DNA of 45,047 nucleotides from Acidobacteriota bacterium (GTDB lineage Bacteria > Acidobacteriota > Terriglobia > Acidiferrales > UBA7541): assembly GCA_003224175.1 (NCBI GenBank), contig QHYQ01000179.1, positions 1-45,047 on the forward strand, in the 5' to 3' direction. The notes beneath the pieces were generated by a model. That model had not been told where the DNA came from and made no database searches. It was given only the letters and a program-made list of their open reading frames with translations. Positions 17,940 to 26,682 of the stretch are shown here, in pieces. A program made the position numbers and the translations under genes. Positions within the stretch are counted from its first letter, which is position 1; each line of letters starts with the position of its first letter.

Positions 17940-19855
17940 CTAGTCGCCGGCGGGTGCGGCGACCTCTTCCACCTGTTTGACTGCATCCTTCGCGCCGCCA
18001 TTCGCGATAGTAGCGAGGGCTGGGCCGGTGGCCGATTTGATTTGTTGAACGGAACCGATCTGCACCACGGCAGGCTGTGTCGTTTTTAGTACCATCTCTT
18101 CGTAGATGGCCCGGACCTTCGCCGCTTCTTCGAGAGCCTTACGGCGGCGTAGCTTATCCTCCTCTGCCGCGGTCATCGGAATATCGTGTTCTTTGGGTCG
18201 AACTCGAGCCGCGTCTTCGGCATCGATCGTCAGCGAGTGTTCGTAGTTTTCCAGGTCCACGTTGCGGCCCTTGGCGTAAATCTGATGTTTCCCGTGAGTG
18301 CGGTACCACTGCGCAACAGTCGCATTCTTGTACATGTTCTCGATGATCTTCCGCCAGCCGATTCCCGTATTGTACGCGCAGAAAGAGATTTCTCCCTGCT
18401 GCGTGGCGTACGGGATGATGCACATTTCCGTGCGGCGGAAGTCATAGTTGAAGAGGTCCTGGAACCACATCCCTGCGATGAACAAGAAATTCCAAGGGTC
18501 TTCTTCGCGACGCTTCTTGGTGTCTTCGAAAGTGCGATCAGGACCCGAATTTCCGTACTTCTTCACATGGTTCGGCGTCAAACCCCAGGACTTATCGAAC
18601 TTGCGCCAGAGATCAATGAGCGCCAGGCTGGGCGGCGCTTCGAACGGGCGATAATTCTTCAGCAGCGCAAGGCCCATCATCAGGTTGGAAAAATTCTTGC
18701 TCCGCGCCGCGTCCGTGATTTTCTTTATATCCTCCACTAAATGCGGCACATCGAGAAAACGCGGCACAGGAGCCCACTCTTTGGTGTGCTTGTTGATCAT
18801 CAGTGCGGTGCCGACGCCGCAGTTCGGATGGCAACCGCAGCTCACCGTTCCCCAATGCGATTCCGGACCGTGCGCCAAGTCGGCAAAGGCCGAAAAGGCA
18901 CTGATCAGGGAGATCGGGAACCAATCGCGCGTTGGTTCCACTCTTCCCACTTGGTTACTTACGTCCTTCGCCAGATGCGACAACGTATAGCGCTGTCTCA
19001 ACCGCCGTTCCGGTGTTATGTCTTCGTCGCGGCCGGTAAAGGAGACAGGCTGGAATGCCACGAACGAAATCTTCTTGGGGTTCTCCATTGCAAACTTCAC
19101 GACTGCCCCCACCTGATCGTTATTCACGTTGTTGACGATCGTAACCACCAGAATGATCTCGATGCCGGCCTCGTGCATGTTCTCGATGGCCCGCAGCTTC
19201 ACGTCGAACAAATTGCCGACTTGGCGGTGGCTATTGGCATCATTTCCAACGCCATCGAACTGAAGGTAGGCATAGCGCAAGCCCGCCTCGAATGCTTTCC
19301 GGCAAAACTCCTTGCTCTTGGCAAATTCGATTCCGTTGGTGGCCGCTTGCACGCTGTTGTAGCCGAGCTTTCGCGCATAGCGGATGGCGTCGACGAAATA
19401 CGGGTGCATGGTGGGCTCGCCGCCCGAAAACTGCACGGAGAGCTGGCGGCGCGGCTTAATTTTTACCGCGTTGTCCAGAACTTCCTGTATTTCGTCCCAA
19501 GTCAGTTCGTGAACATAACCGACCTGGTTTGCGTCCATAAAGCATGGATCACACATCATGTTGCAGCGATTGGTCAGATCGACCGTCAAGACCGCGCCCC
19601 GGCCATATCGAACCGTGCTCGACCCATGCTTATGTAGGCCCTCATCGTTATGTGCCGGAATATCGCGGCCGGGGAAGGCTTCGTTTTCTCCCAGGACTTA
19701 AGCAACGGTTTATCCGACCACTTCGGTGTAAACGAAGGATTCGGGTTGAATTTGTTGAAAAATTGCAGAGTATCGAAAGCCACGCCGGCGGTTTTGCTCA
19801 CGGCTAAATCAATCACTTTCCAGGCTCGCGAACTTGCGCCTACTTTCCTAGGCAT
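17940..19855 (-). pseudogene. Radical SAM enzyme, tetraether/membrane-spanning-lipid-synthase-like, frame-disrupted
   Basis: The 3' frame encodes a large radical SAM protein with the cluster motif LTNRCNMMCDPCF (CX3CX2C), FSGGEPT, ATNGIEFAKS and LQFDGVGN. A second Cys-rich segment SCGCHPNCGVG and MCIIPYATQQGEISFCAYN follow. Layout and residues recall MJ0619/Tes-type radical SAM enzymes that join lipid tails, and their bacterial relatives. Reading upstream in this frame gives FPGRDIPAHNDE and LHKHGSSTVRYGRGAV, clearly family sequence, but a TAA lies at 19698-19700. The N-terminus (MPRKVGASSRAWKV to SWEKTKP) is in a neighbouring frame, from an ATG at 19855 with GAGG upstream. The frames meet at about 19676-19680. 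A single base loss would suffice; a 3n+1 deletion removing part of the N-terminal domain is also possible. No good in-frame start exists between the stop and the cluster motif, so the enzyme is probably inactive unless this is a sequencing error. Confidence 0.75.
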
Positions 19856-20186
19856 GTGAATTGCCTCACTTTCCCGCAACGATGGTTGAGTTTTCCAATA
19901 TGTGAAAAAGAATGCAGTGAAGTCCTCATATCCTGCCCCCAAGAGGGCCTCACGTTGCCACACGACTTACGCACGAGGCATCCTTGTTCCCTGCCGCAAG
20001 TGCCCCGCTATCATTAGTTTCGCTGGGACGTGCGAAGGCGTCTAGGCGCTTACGCCCAAGCGCGAAAAACAGGGGTCGAATGGCATTGCCTGGATGGCAA
20101 ACGGCGGAGTGAAAGGGGGCGTTTGAACAACCAAGAGTTACGGTTATGTCGCACTGTCAATGGAACTTGGGAGGCGTTGCAAATCG
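19856..20186. other. Gene-free stretch upstream of the radical SAM gene
   Basis: About 330 bases between the radical SAM ATG and the stop of the next minus-strand gene. It should hold the radical SAM promoter. I see no tRNA, recognised riboswitch or convincing small frame. Confidence 0.4.
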
Positions 20187-21353
20187 TCACTCGTTTACCG
20201 CGGGTCGGAGTACGGCTATGGCAAAATGCGCGAGCTCGGCCGCTCCCTCATCGAGCTGCAGCCAACGCACGGCGCAATGTTCCTTGAGGTAACTCGTCAC
20301 ACGAGACTCAGCGATACCCAGATTCTCCGCCAGGCGTTCCTTTAGCCGCGGCGCATCTTTTGCTCCACGCCCACCACGGACGAGATTGCCGATTGCAATT
20401 CGCAAGGTCTGACATGACTCCACGTAGTAGTGAGTTACCTGGTCGGAATCCGAAAGCAACAGCACCCCAGGACCAGCCGGTGCCGATTCCGCCTGCTCCA
20501 ATTTTGCTTGTGGGCACGCCAGTAAACGCCGAAGCTGGGACTCTAGATGCACCATTCGAGAAGCGAGCGCCGGTTCACCTGTGCGGCTTCGCGCACGCCA
20601 GGCTGCGATTGGAGGGGTCACATCACTCGCATCTACGAGAGCGCTCACGTCGGAAACAGTCTGTGAAGGTAACGAAGAACCTCGCTCGAGTTTCTCACGA
20701 GGCGGTGGGATCTGGCTGTTTTCCGTTTGCACGCGGGAAGCTGCGACCGGCGTCCCGGAAGCGCTCCCCTTGTTGGTGCGACGCCTGTTTCGACCGCCCC
20801 GGCGGCCCCGTCGGCGGGGTCCTTTGCGAACTGGCTCGTCTTGCTCCCCTTTGCCAGCAACTTGCTCGTTCGCACTGCCTGCACTGGCTTGATGCGATTC
20901 ATCCCCAGCCTCAGACGCGTTTTCGAAGTTAACGATGCTTGGGGGTACCCCTTGTGCTTCGGGCCTATCGGAGCTTTCCCCTCGCGACGGGAAGTCGGCG
21001 CCGCGTGCCCCAGGTGAAGCCACGGAGGCAGATACTGAAATTGCTCCTTCGGAAGCACCCTGGGATGCTTCGCTCTGTTCGAGCGGCTCTGCGGCGGCTG
21101 GCGTCGGAGCGCGTAGGCGCGCCAATGCCGCCTCGGCTTTGCTCTTCCATTGCGACCGGCGAAATCGTTCGGCCGCGGCCGTATACCAGCGCGCCGCTTC
21201 AGCGTGCTCGCCGGCCTTCTCTTGCCAGCGCGCCAGTTCGAATGCCACCATCGCATCACGCGTGCGCTCGTAAAGTTCAGCGAGCTGTGCTGCCGCGTCG
21301 GTGCTTGCTTTGGCCTTGCGGATGCGGGCCTGAATTTGCCGCCAGTCTGCCAT
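20187..21353 (-). CDS. Unknown protein with tandem-helix N-terminus and Arg/Gly-rich linker
   Basis: A 388-residue protein in three parts. Residues 1-85 are Ala-rich amphipathic helices (AAQLAELYERTRDAMVAFELARWQEKAGEHAEAARWY) with TPR-like spacing. Residues about 85-285 are low-complexity and probably disordered, with a strongly basic centre RKGPRRRGRRGGRNRRR near 180, typical of nucleic-acid or polyanion contact. Residues about 285-388 look folded: SRMVHLESQLRRLL, GVLLLSDSDQVTHYYVESCQTLRIAI and a helical tail. I do not recognise the family. RNA or DNA binding is inferred only from the basic stretch. No operon partner is obvious. Confidence 0.7.
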   Translation of the reverse strand: MADWRQIQARIRKAKASTDAAAQLAELYERTRDAMVAFELARWQEKAGEHAEAARWYTAAAERFRRSQWKSKAEAALARLRAPTPAAAEPLEQSEASQGASEGAISVSASVASPGARGADFPSRGESSDRPEAQGVPPSIVNFENASEAGDESHQASAGSANEQVAGKGEQDEPVRKGPRRRGRRGGRNRRRTNKGSASGTPVAASRVQTENSQIPPPREKLERGSSLPSQTVSDVSALVDASDVTPPIAAWRARSRTGEPALASRMVHLESQLRRLLACPQAKLEQAESAPAGPGVLLLSDSDQVTHYYVESCQTLRIAIGNLVRGGRGAKDAPRLKERLAENLGIAESRVTSYLKEHCAVRWLQLDEGAAELAHFAIAVLRPAVNE

Positions 21354-21498
21354 CGTCCAGCATTGTAGCAGCGACTAGCGGGGCCACCAAAATCTCAATA
21401 AGCTCCGAATCAAGACAGGGACCGTGGTCTCATTAGTCCCCCTCGAATGTCGCACGATCAGACTTTCTGAGAAGCGAAGATTACGGCAAAATTGATTC

Positions 21499-22596
21499 AT
21501 GCACGCCGTTGGGGAGACCGAGTGGATCATCGCGAAAGCAAGCGAGCTTGGCTTCGACCTCTGCGGAATTGCTTCCGTGGAAGGACTAACCGATGCCGCG
21601 CATTTGGAGGAATGGCTCGCGCGCGGCTATGCCGGTCGCATGCAGTACATGCACGATCCACGCCGTGCGGATATCATGCAGGTGCTTCCGGACGCTAGAG
21701 CCATAATCGTATGCGCGCTCAACTACAACACATCCACCCCTGCTTCGATCGAAGCTGCTGCCCAGGCTGCGGGCCAGGTGCTGCGCGGATGGATTTCACG
21801 CTACGCCTGGGGCGAGGACTACCACGCGATCCTCGGCAAAAAGCTGGAACAACTCGTTGCGGCCATGCGCGCCCACTTCATTGGTCCGTGGCATGCGCGT
21901 ACTTACGTCGATACTGGCCCCATCTCCGAACGGCTTGCGGCCCAGCAAGCAGGACTGGGATGGCAGGCCAAAAACACATGCTTCATCAACGAGAAATTAG
22001 GATCGTGGCTATTCCTTGGCGTCATCTTGACTTCGCTCGATCTGACGCCCTCGAATGCGCCGTTTGGCGTGCCCGCGACTGACCTCTGTGGGAATTGCCA
22101 ACTCTGTCTGGAGGCGTGCCCCACAGGTGCACTAGTAGAGCCATACCTAATGGATGCGCGCCGGTGCATTTCCTATCTCACCATTGAGCTTCGCGAGGGT
22201 ATCCCAGAAGAACTTCGCACTCCGATGGGCTGGAATGTGTTCGGATGCGATATCTGCCAGGATGTCTGCCCCTGGAACCGCAAAGCGCCTGTCACCCTGG
22301 CCCCATCTCTTCAACCGCGGCAGAACCTGCTGGCCCCGGAACTAGGTTGGCTTCTGTCGTTAAAGGAAGGGGAATTCAGCCAGATTTTCGCTGGCAGCCC
22401 TGTTCGCAGGGCCAAGTGGCGAGGTCTGATTCGCAACGCCTGCATTGCCGCCGGCAATCTTGCGGGCAAATATGCAATCGACACGCCTGAACGATTGCAG
22501 CTTCAGAAGCGCTTGAGCGAACTGGCGGTATCATCTGATCCCCTCATTGCCGAGCACGCCGCCTGGGCCTTGTCACGCTTCGAAGCCAGCGGATGA
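21499..22596 (+). CDS. queG: Epoxyqueuosine reductase
   Basis: QueG carries out the last step of queuosine synthesis, reducing epoxyqueuosine in the tRNA wobble position with cobalamin and two [4Fe-4S] clusters. At 365 residues it is of usual length. Cluster motifs are CGNCQLCLEACP (C197, C200, C203, C207) and CDICQDVCPWN (C250, C253, C257). The YVDTGPISER segment carries the conserved catalytic-site Asp, and LGWQAKNTCFIN is characteristic. The C-terminus (RNACIAAGNLAGK... AEHAAWALSRF) is the short HEAT-like repeat that completes many QueG proteins. No other queuosine gene is adjacent. No strong Shine-Dalgarno precedes the ATG. Confidence 0.95.
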   Translation: MHAVGETEWIIAKASELGFDLCGIASVEGLTDAAHLEEWLARGYAGRMQYMHDPRRADIMQVLPDARAIIVCALNYNTSTPASIEAAAQAAGQVLRGWISRYAWGEDYHAILGKKLEQLVAAMRAHFIGPWHARTYVDTGPISERLAAQQAGLGWQAKNTCFINEKLGSWLFLGVILTSLDLTPSNAPFGVPATDLCGNCQLCLEACPTGALVEPYLMDARRCISYLTIELREGIPEELRTPMGWNVFGCDICQDVCPWNRKAPVTLAPSLQPRQNLLAPELGWLLSLKEGEFSQIFAGSPVRRAKWRGLIRNACIAAGNLAGKYAIDTPERLQLQKRLSELAVSSDPLIAEHAAWALSRFEASG

Positions 22597-22727
22597 GATT
22601 TTTCAGGCCCTGGCAAGGTAGTTGTACTGCCCTCGCCGGCGGCGCTAAGATTAGCCGGTGCCCGGAAGCGCCCGGCCTACATCAAAACTTATAGTTTCAC
22701 AGGTTAAATCTCGTAGGAGGCGAATTT

Positions 22728-23372
22728 ATGGCACAGCAAGCTACTTCACCGAAGGAGGGTCACGTGGCCCATGTTCTTCCTCCGCTTCCCTATCCGGCGG
22801 ATGCGCTCGACCCCTATATCGACAAGATGACGATGGAGATTCACCACGACAAACACCACGGCGCCTATGTTACGAATCTCAATAAGGCCCTCGAAGGACA
22901 GGCCAATCTACAAGGACTCTCGATCGAAGAATTACTTAGCAACCTGGATCGCGTCCCGGAGAATATCCGCACAACCGTGCGGAATAACGGCGGCGGTCAT
23001 ATGAATCATTCCATGTTTTGGAAGATTATGAAGAAAGGCGGTGGCGGAGAGCCCAAAGGGAAACTGGCGGAAGCAATTCGTTCCGCATTTGGATCCTTCG
23101 CCGACTTCAAGACTAAATTCAATCAGGCCGGGACGACAAGGTTTGGATCTGGATGGGCTTGGCTCTTCATCAAAGACGGGAAGCTGACCGTCGAATCGAC
23201 CCCCAATCAGGATAATCCCGTTATGAGCGGGGGCAGACCGGTGATGGGCCTCGACGTATGGGAGCATGCCTATTATTTGAAATATCAAAACCGCCGGCCG
23301 GAATACATCGAGGCCTGGTGGAATGTAGTGAACTGGGAAGAAATAGAGAAGAATTTCGGATCGACGAAGTAG
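22728..23372 (+). CDS. sodA: Superoxide dismutase, Mn type
   Basis: A 214-residue Mn/Fe superoxide dismutase that converts superoxide to peroxide and oxygen. Metal ligands are His39 (MEIHHDKHH), His94 ([11 protein letters not shown]), Asp176 and His180 ([17 protein letters not shown]). Gln161 in the PNQDNPVM segment is the second-sphere residue found in Mn-type enzymes, where Fe-type ones usually have it earlier in the chain. No signal peptide is visible; the first ~14 residues are an extra polar extension. AGGAGG lies seven bases before the ATG, suggesting strong translation. A long inverted repeat follows 35 bases after the stop. Confidence 0.95.
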   Translation: MAQQATSPKEGHVAHVLPPLPYPADALDPYIDKMTMEIHHDKHHGAYVTNLNKALEGQANLQGLSIEELLSNLDRVPENIRTTVRNNGGGHMNHSMFWKIMKKGGGGEPKGKLAEAIRSAFGSFADFKTKFNQAGTTRFGSGWAWLFIKDGKLTVESTPNQDNPVMSGGRPVMGLDVWEHAYYLKYQNRRPEYIEAWWNVVNWEEIEKNFGSTK

Positions 23373-23404
23373 GCCGATGCCTCCTGTTTTCTGTTCCGAA
23401 AAGG

Positions 23405-23451
23405 ACTCGGCCCGCTAGGTTGCTCTGATTACATAACCCAGCGGGCCGACT
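23405..23451. terminator. Long inverted repeat between convergent sodA and LuxR-type gene
   Basis: TCGGCCCGCT(A)GGTT at 23407-23421 pairs with AACC(C)AGCGGGCCGA at 23435-23449: 14 pairs, one mismatch, 13-base loop. On the minus strand it is followed by GTCCTTTTC, so it may best serve the LuxR-type gene; on the plus strand there is no T-run. Confidence 0.6.
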
Positions 23452-23478
23452 CCTGCCAGAACGCGATGTGCGAAGTTC

Positions 23479-23525
23479 CCGTGCTCTGCGGCACGGTACT
23501 GCGTCACCTGTGCACTGCGGCACAG
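23479..23525. repeat. Two tandem small hairpins with shared loop
   Basis: CCGTGC-TCTGCG-GCACGG (23479-23496) and CTGTGC-ACTGCG-GCACAG (23508-23525) are 6-bp hairpins containing the same 14-mer GTGC(T/A)CTGCGGCAC. They sit just after the LuxR-type stop codon and before the larger inverted repeat. Confidence 0.5.
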
Positions 23526-23534
23526 TGGTCTTCG

Positions 23535-24269
23535 TCACCCAACACGCGCATTCCCCGGCATCCGTAACACCCGTTCACCCGCCGCAGCTGCTTCGGGTGT
23601 GGTTTCCGCGGCCGTAGGTTGCGCTGGCACGGGAAAACCAAAGAGCGTGTCTACGGAAGAGCTGACGGGCGAACTATGCAGTCCGCTCGTGGCCTCGCGC
23701 ATAAGGCTCACACGATCGCGGACATTGAATTTCGCCAGTAGAGCTGAAACGTGATATTTGACCGTGCGCTCGGAAACATTTAGCCGGGCGCCGATCTCTT
23801 TATTAGACAGATTTCGCAGCACGCACTCGAGCACTTCACGCTCACGTGGGCTCAAGCGGACTTCCGAGCCTATCGCTCGCCCGGCATCCAACAGTTCTTG
23901 CGCGCGCCGCCCAACGGAGTCGAGCAGGCTTGCACGAGGCACAACGAGGACTGTGTAATCGGATGGAGTTTGGCCGCGAACGAGACAGTGCATGGCGAGG
24001 AGGCTGGCCGCCCTTTCGACCGGCAAAGTACCCTCAGGTGCTGCCTCGACTTCAAATCGCGCCGCCCCGGATGCTCGCTCACAAAAAACGAAAGCCCCGG
24101 GCTGCAGCGAGTGTACTTTTGCGGGAATCGGGTTGAGTATCGGATTGGTCCGTGTCTTATTCAGAACGACCTCGCGTTGTCCGAATCCCCATACGGCGGA
24201 TTCGTCGACAGGGTTTGGATTTACCGTGACTGGGCTTACTGTTGACGAGGGCGGAACCGGGCCGATCAA
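23535..24269 (-). CDS. LuxR-type transcriptional regulator without receiver domain
   Basis: A 244-residue regulator. A GerE/LuxR helix-turn-helix is clear at about 139-195: [26 protein letters not shown] and [20 protein letters not shown]. The N-terminal 135 residues do not form a receiver (no acidic pocket or phospho-Asp) or a recognisable autoinducer domain; part of it ([28 protein letters not shown]) looks like a small beta-rich sensor. The tail after the HTH is a 50-residue Pro/Ala/Thr-rich extension. The frame starts at a TTG without a good Shine-Dalgarno, so the N-terminus is uncertain. Convergent with sodA. Confidence 0.8.
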   Translation of the reverse strand: MIGPVPPSSTVSPVTVNPNPVDESAVWGFGQREVVLNKTRTNPILNPIPAKVHSLQPGAFVFCERASGAARFEVEAAPEGTLPVERAASLLAMHCLVRGQTPSDYTVLVVPRASLLDSVGRRAQELLDAGRAIGSEVRLSPREREVLECVLRNLSNKEIGARLNVSERTVKYHVSALLAKFNVRDRVSLMREATSGLHSSPVSSSVDTLFGFPVPAQPTAAETTPEAAAAGERVLRMPGNARVG

Positions 24270-24496
24270 ATGTACAGGTCTCTGCTGAGGTTGCCCTATT
24301 GTGTCCGCGACCCGCGTAGGACATTCCTTGCAAGCACCATTCCACTTCCTCAGGTATTTCCCCTACTGTGGAATCAGTGGTTTGCCGTCACCCTGCTAGC
24401 GCTTCTACGCCCAGTGACATGAATTGTTTTCGCGTGGGATGCAGAATTTGCCGGTCCATCTGTGAAAAACTGGCAGTGAAGCGGCAGAAAAAGGGT

Positions 24497-25720
24497 TTAA
24501 CGCGCGATGATTCGGGTCCGAAACGGCGAAATCAGCTCGTAGCGGATACCGCGCCAGGTGATTTTACGAGTAAAGACCGCTGCCAGCGAATTATAAACGT
24601 ACACGAACGGGACAAGCGGGGCGAGCAATACCCACACCCAGCCTTCGTTCAGCAACGGCTCTCGACGATCGGGAAGCAGCTCCAGCACTGCTATGAGTCG
24701 CAGGATGCCCCGTACCGAGGCAAACATGGGAGGGATCAAGGAGAGAACGAGAAATTGTATGCTCGGCAAGCCCACCATGGAGCTTGTGACTCCGGATGCA
24801 ATGCCCGTCAGAATCGCGGCGCAGTAGAATAAATGGCCAACCAGAGCCGTAAACCATAGCCTTGGCGCGTAGATGCGCGTAATCACGAGCTGCCGGTTCG
24901 TAAATTCAAGAAAAGTTCTGATCCCGAAGGTACAGGATGAGGGGACCAGACACTCCGGAGCAAAAACAATAGGTAGCCCGTTATTTTGAATAGCTCTCGT
25001 AAGCGCATAGTCGTCGCTGGCTGCACCCTGCCAGGAATTCAGAATGCGAAGATCGTCGAAGCGCCGCCGTTTTATGGCTGTTCCGCCGCCCCAGCAGAAA
25101 TTGTGCTTGTGTTCCCCGAGATAGGTGGCGGTAGAGGCGCTCCAGGCAGCTGCTAAAGCACTCCAGAATCCACGCCGTTTTGGGAAGAGCCATCGAAACG
25201 TCGTGGCGGCGCCGACCTTATCATCTGCAAGGGGCGCCACCAGCCGGGTTAGCCAGCGGCGCGGTGGCCGTCCGTCCGAATCCGCAAACACCAGGACATC
25301 GAATTGCTGGTCCACATGCCCGACCGCAGCTGTGAGATTGTGCACCTTGTCGCTACAGTCCACAGCGCGTCCCGCACGAATTATGTGCACGGGCCGCTTG
25401 CTTGCAGAGGCAACTCGCTCGAGCACTCGATAGGCGGGATCTTCCGCAGTGGCGATTGCGAAAAAAATTTCGTACTGCGGGTAATCAAAATGCGTCAGGC
25501 TAAGAAGATTTGTTTCCAGATCCTCTTCCATTCCCTTCACGGGGCAAATCAGGGCTACGCGAGGAGCATAGAGGCCAGATCCCGCGCTCAAGCGCCGGCG
25601 AGCCATTTTCAGCCATTGAAGCCCCTGCCACAGGCCATAGAAGCCCTGCAGGATCTGCTCGAGTACTAGAAGATAGAAAACTGTGAGCACAGAAGAGGAG
25701 GATACCAAAACGTATACCAC
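24497..25720 (-). CDS. Ceramide glucosyltransferase-like membrane glycosyltransferase
   Basis: A 407-residue membrane GT2/GT21 protein. A hydrophobic N-terminal helix (about 3-30) anchors it, then PRVALICPVKGMEEDLETNL, the acidic motifs CSDKVHNL, FADSDGRPP and ASDDYALT in the D1-D2-D3 arrangement of ceramide glucosyltransferases, and NRQLVITRIY at the place of the (Q/R)xxRW acceptor motif. Several C-terminal helices follow (about 285-380). Relatives glycosylate ceramide or hopanoid-like lipids (HpnI). It probably glycosylates a membrane lipid; the acceptor is not known. The GTG start has no clear ribosome site. Confidence 0.85.
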   Translation of the reverse strand: MVYVLVSSSSVLTVFYLLVLEQILQGFYGLWQGLQWLKMARRRLSAGSGLYAPRVALICPVKGMEEDLETNLLSLTHFDYPQYEIFFAIATAEDPAYRVLERVASASKRPVHIIRAGRAVDCSDKVHNLTAAVGHVDQQFDVLVFADSDGRPPRRWLTRLVAPLADDKVGAATTFRWLFPKRRGFWSALAAAWSASTATYLGEHKHNFCWGGGTAIKRRRFDDLRILNSWQGAASDDYALTRAIQNNGLPIVFAPECLVPSSCTFGIRTFLEFTNRQLVITRIYAPRLWFTALVGHLFYCAAILTGIASGVTSSMVGLPSIQFLVLSLIPPMFASVRGILRLIAVLELLPDRREPLLNEGWVWVLLAPLVPFVYVYNSLAAVFTRKITWRGIRYELISPFRTRIIAR

Positions 25721-25850
25721 GCAAAGCGCGTTACTTTGACCCCTTGTGGCGCGATGAGAAACCCACGAACGCAGCGATCGGCCGCAGTACTTATCGTGCG
25801 AAGCCTTGCGGCGCGTTTCAGACCATCAAGCGCGCTCGGCTAAGAACTCC

Positions 25851-26570
25851 TCAATGTCGCGGCGGTCTACTGGCTCTCTTCGCGGGCTTGCGCTCAAAGC
25901 GCACCTCTTTATTTCCATCGCGTACTGCGCGCGCCCGGCCCCGACTCTCAACGGTTCGAGCCGTGGTACCAGACGACCGCCTCGGCTGCGGGCGGCCTCC
26001 GAGCTGACCGAAAATACGCGTCCCCAAGCGCAAAAGATCCGACTGGAATTCCCTTGCCGCGTGCCGAGCCTGCTCCATCATCGCGGAATCGAGCAGAATC
26101 GCGCAGCGATCGGAGAATGGGCTATCAGCTCCCGGTGCGTTGCGCGCCGCTTGTTGTATGGGATGGCGCTCCCGCCATTTGCTGTAAGTCTCCAGATCTC
26201 TGCGGAAGGCCTGCGCCTCCGTCCCCGCTTCGTCCCCAGGCCACTCCAAGGCGCGGCCTAGGGCTTCGAGAAACTCCGTAAAGAAGACGTCGCATAGCGC
26301 CAGATCCTCAGAACGTGCGTTGCGGGACAAGCCGAAAGCTCGTGGCAACAGCCGCCGCACTTCTGCGGCAATGAGCAGCAATGCTTCGCGGCTGATCGTA
26401 GATTCCATCTCCCGAAGCCGCTCCACGTTAGCCACAACTTTGCGCCGGTCATGCCGCTCTGCATAGCCGCGTACGAATTCCATGGCCATAGCGTCACGCG
26501 CGATGGCCCTTACGAGATGATGCGCCAGCTCGCCGGCATGAGTGAGAAAGAGCTTTCGACTGGGCGCCAT
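25851..26570 (-). CDS. Unknown, helical protein with basic tail
   Basis: A 239-residue protein, Ala/Arg/Glu-rich and mostly helical by composition. The central part (about 60-170) includes EDLALCDVFFTEFLEALGRALEWPGDEAG, and the last 60 residues are strongly basic and probably disordered (RPQPRRSSGTTARTVESRGRARAV). I do not recognise the family. The frame is open to a TTG at 26579, but the ATG at 26570 is a more usual start. It lies downstream of lon on the same strand, separated by the lon terminator, so it is likely transcribed separately. Confidence 0.6.
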   Translation of the reverse strand: MAPSRKLFLTHAGELAHHLVRAIARDAMAMEFVRGYAERHDRRKVVANVERLREMESTISREALLLIAAEVRRLLPRAFGLSRNARSEDLALCDVFFTEFLEALGRALEWPGDEAGTEAQAFRRDLETYSKWRERHPIQQAARNAPGADSPFSDRCAILLDSAMMEQARHAAREFQSDLLRLGTRIFGQLGGRPQPRRSSGTTARTVESRGRARAVRDGNKEVRFERKPAKRASRPPRH

Positions 26571-26616
26571 GGCGCTCAACGTGAGGCATGGGAGCGGTGT
26601 AGCGCAAGTAAAATCT

Positions 26617-26660
26617 GCAAAAAGAAGAGGGCTTGGCCACTATCGACCAAGCCCTTCTTA
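26617..26660 (-). terminator. Intrinsic terminator of lon
   Basis: GGGCTTGG / CCAAGCCC (26629-26636, 26647-26654), extended by AAGAA / TTCTT around a 2-base bulge. On the minus strand the stem ends in CTTCTTTTTG, a classic T-tract, 23 bases after the lon stop. Confidence 0.85.
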
Positions 26661-26682
26661 GCTTGTGACTCTACTACCGCGC

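Noticed and set aside
19586-19963. Independent 125-codon gene upstream of the radical SAM frame
   Set aside because: Its conserved part (from MPRKVG to KTKP) is the N-terminus of the radical SAM protein; the last ~30 codons are out-of-frame reading of the same gene.
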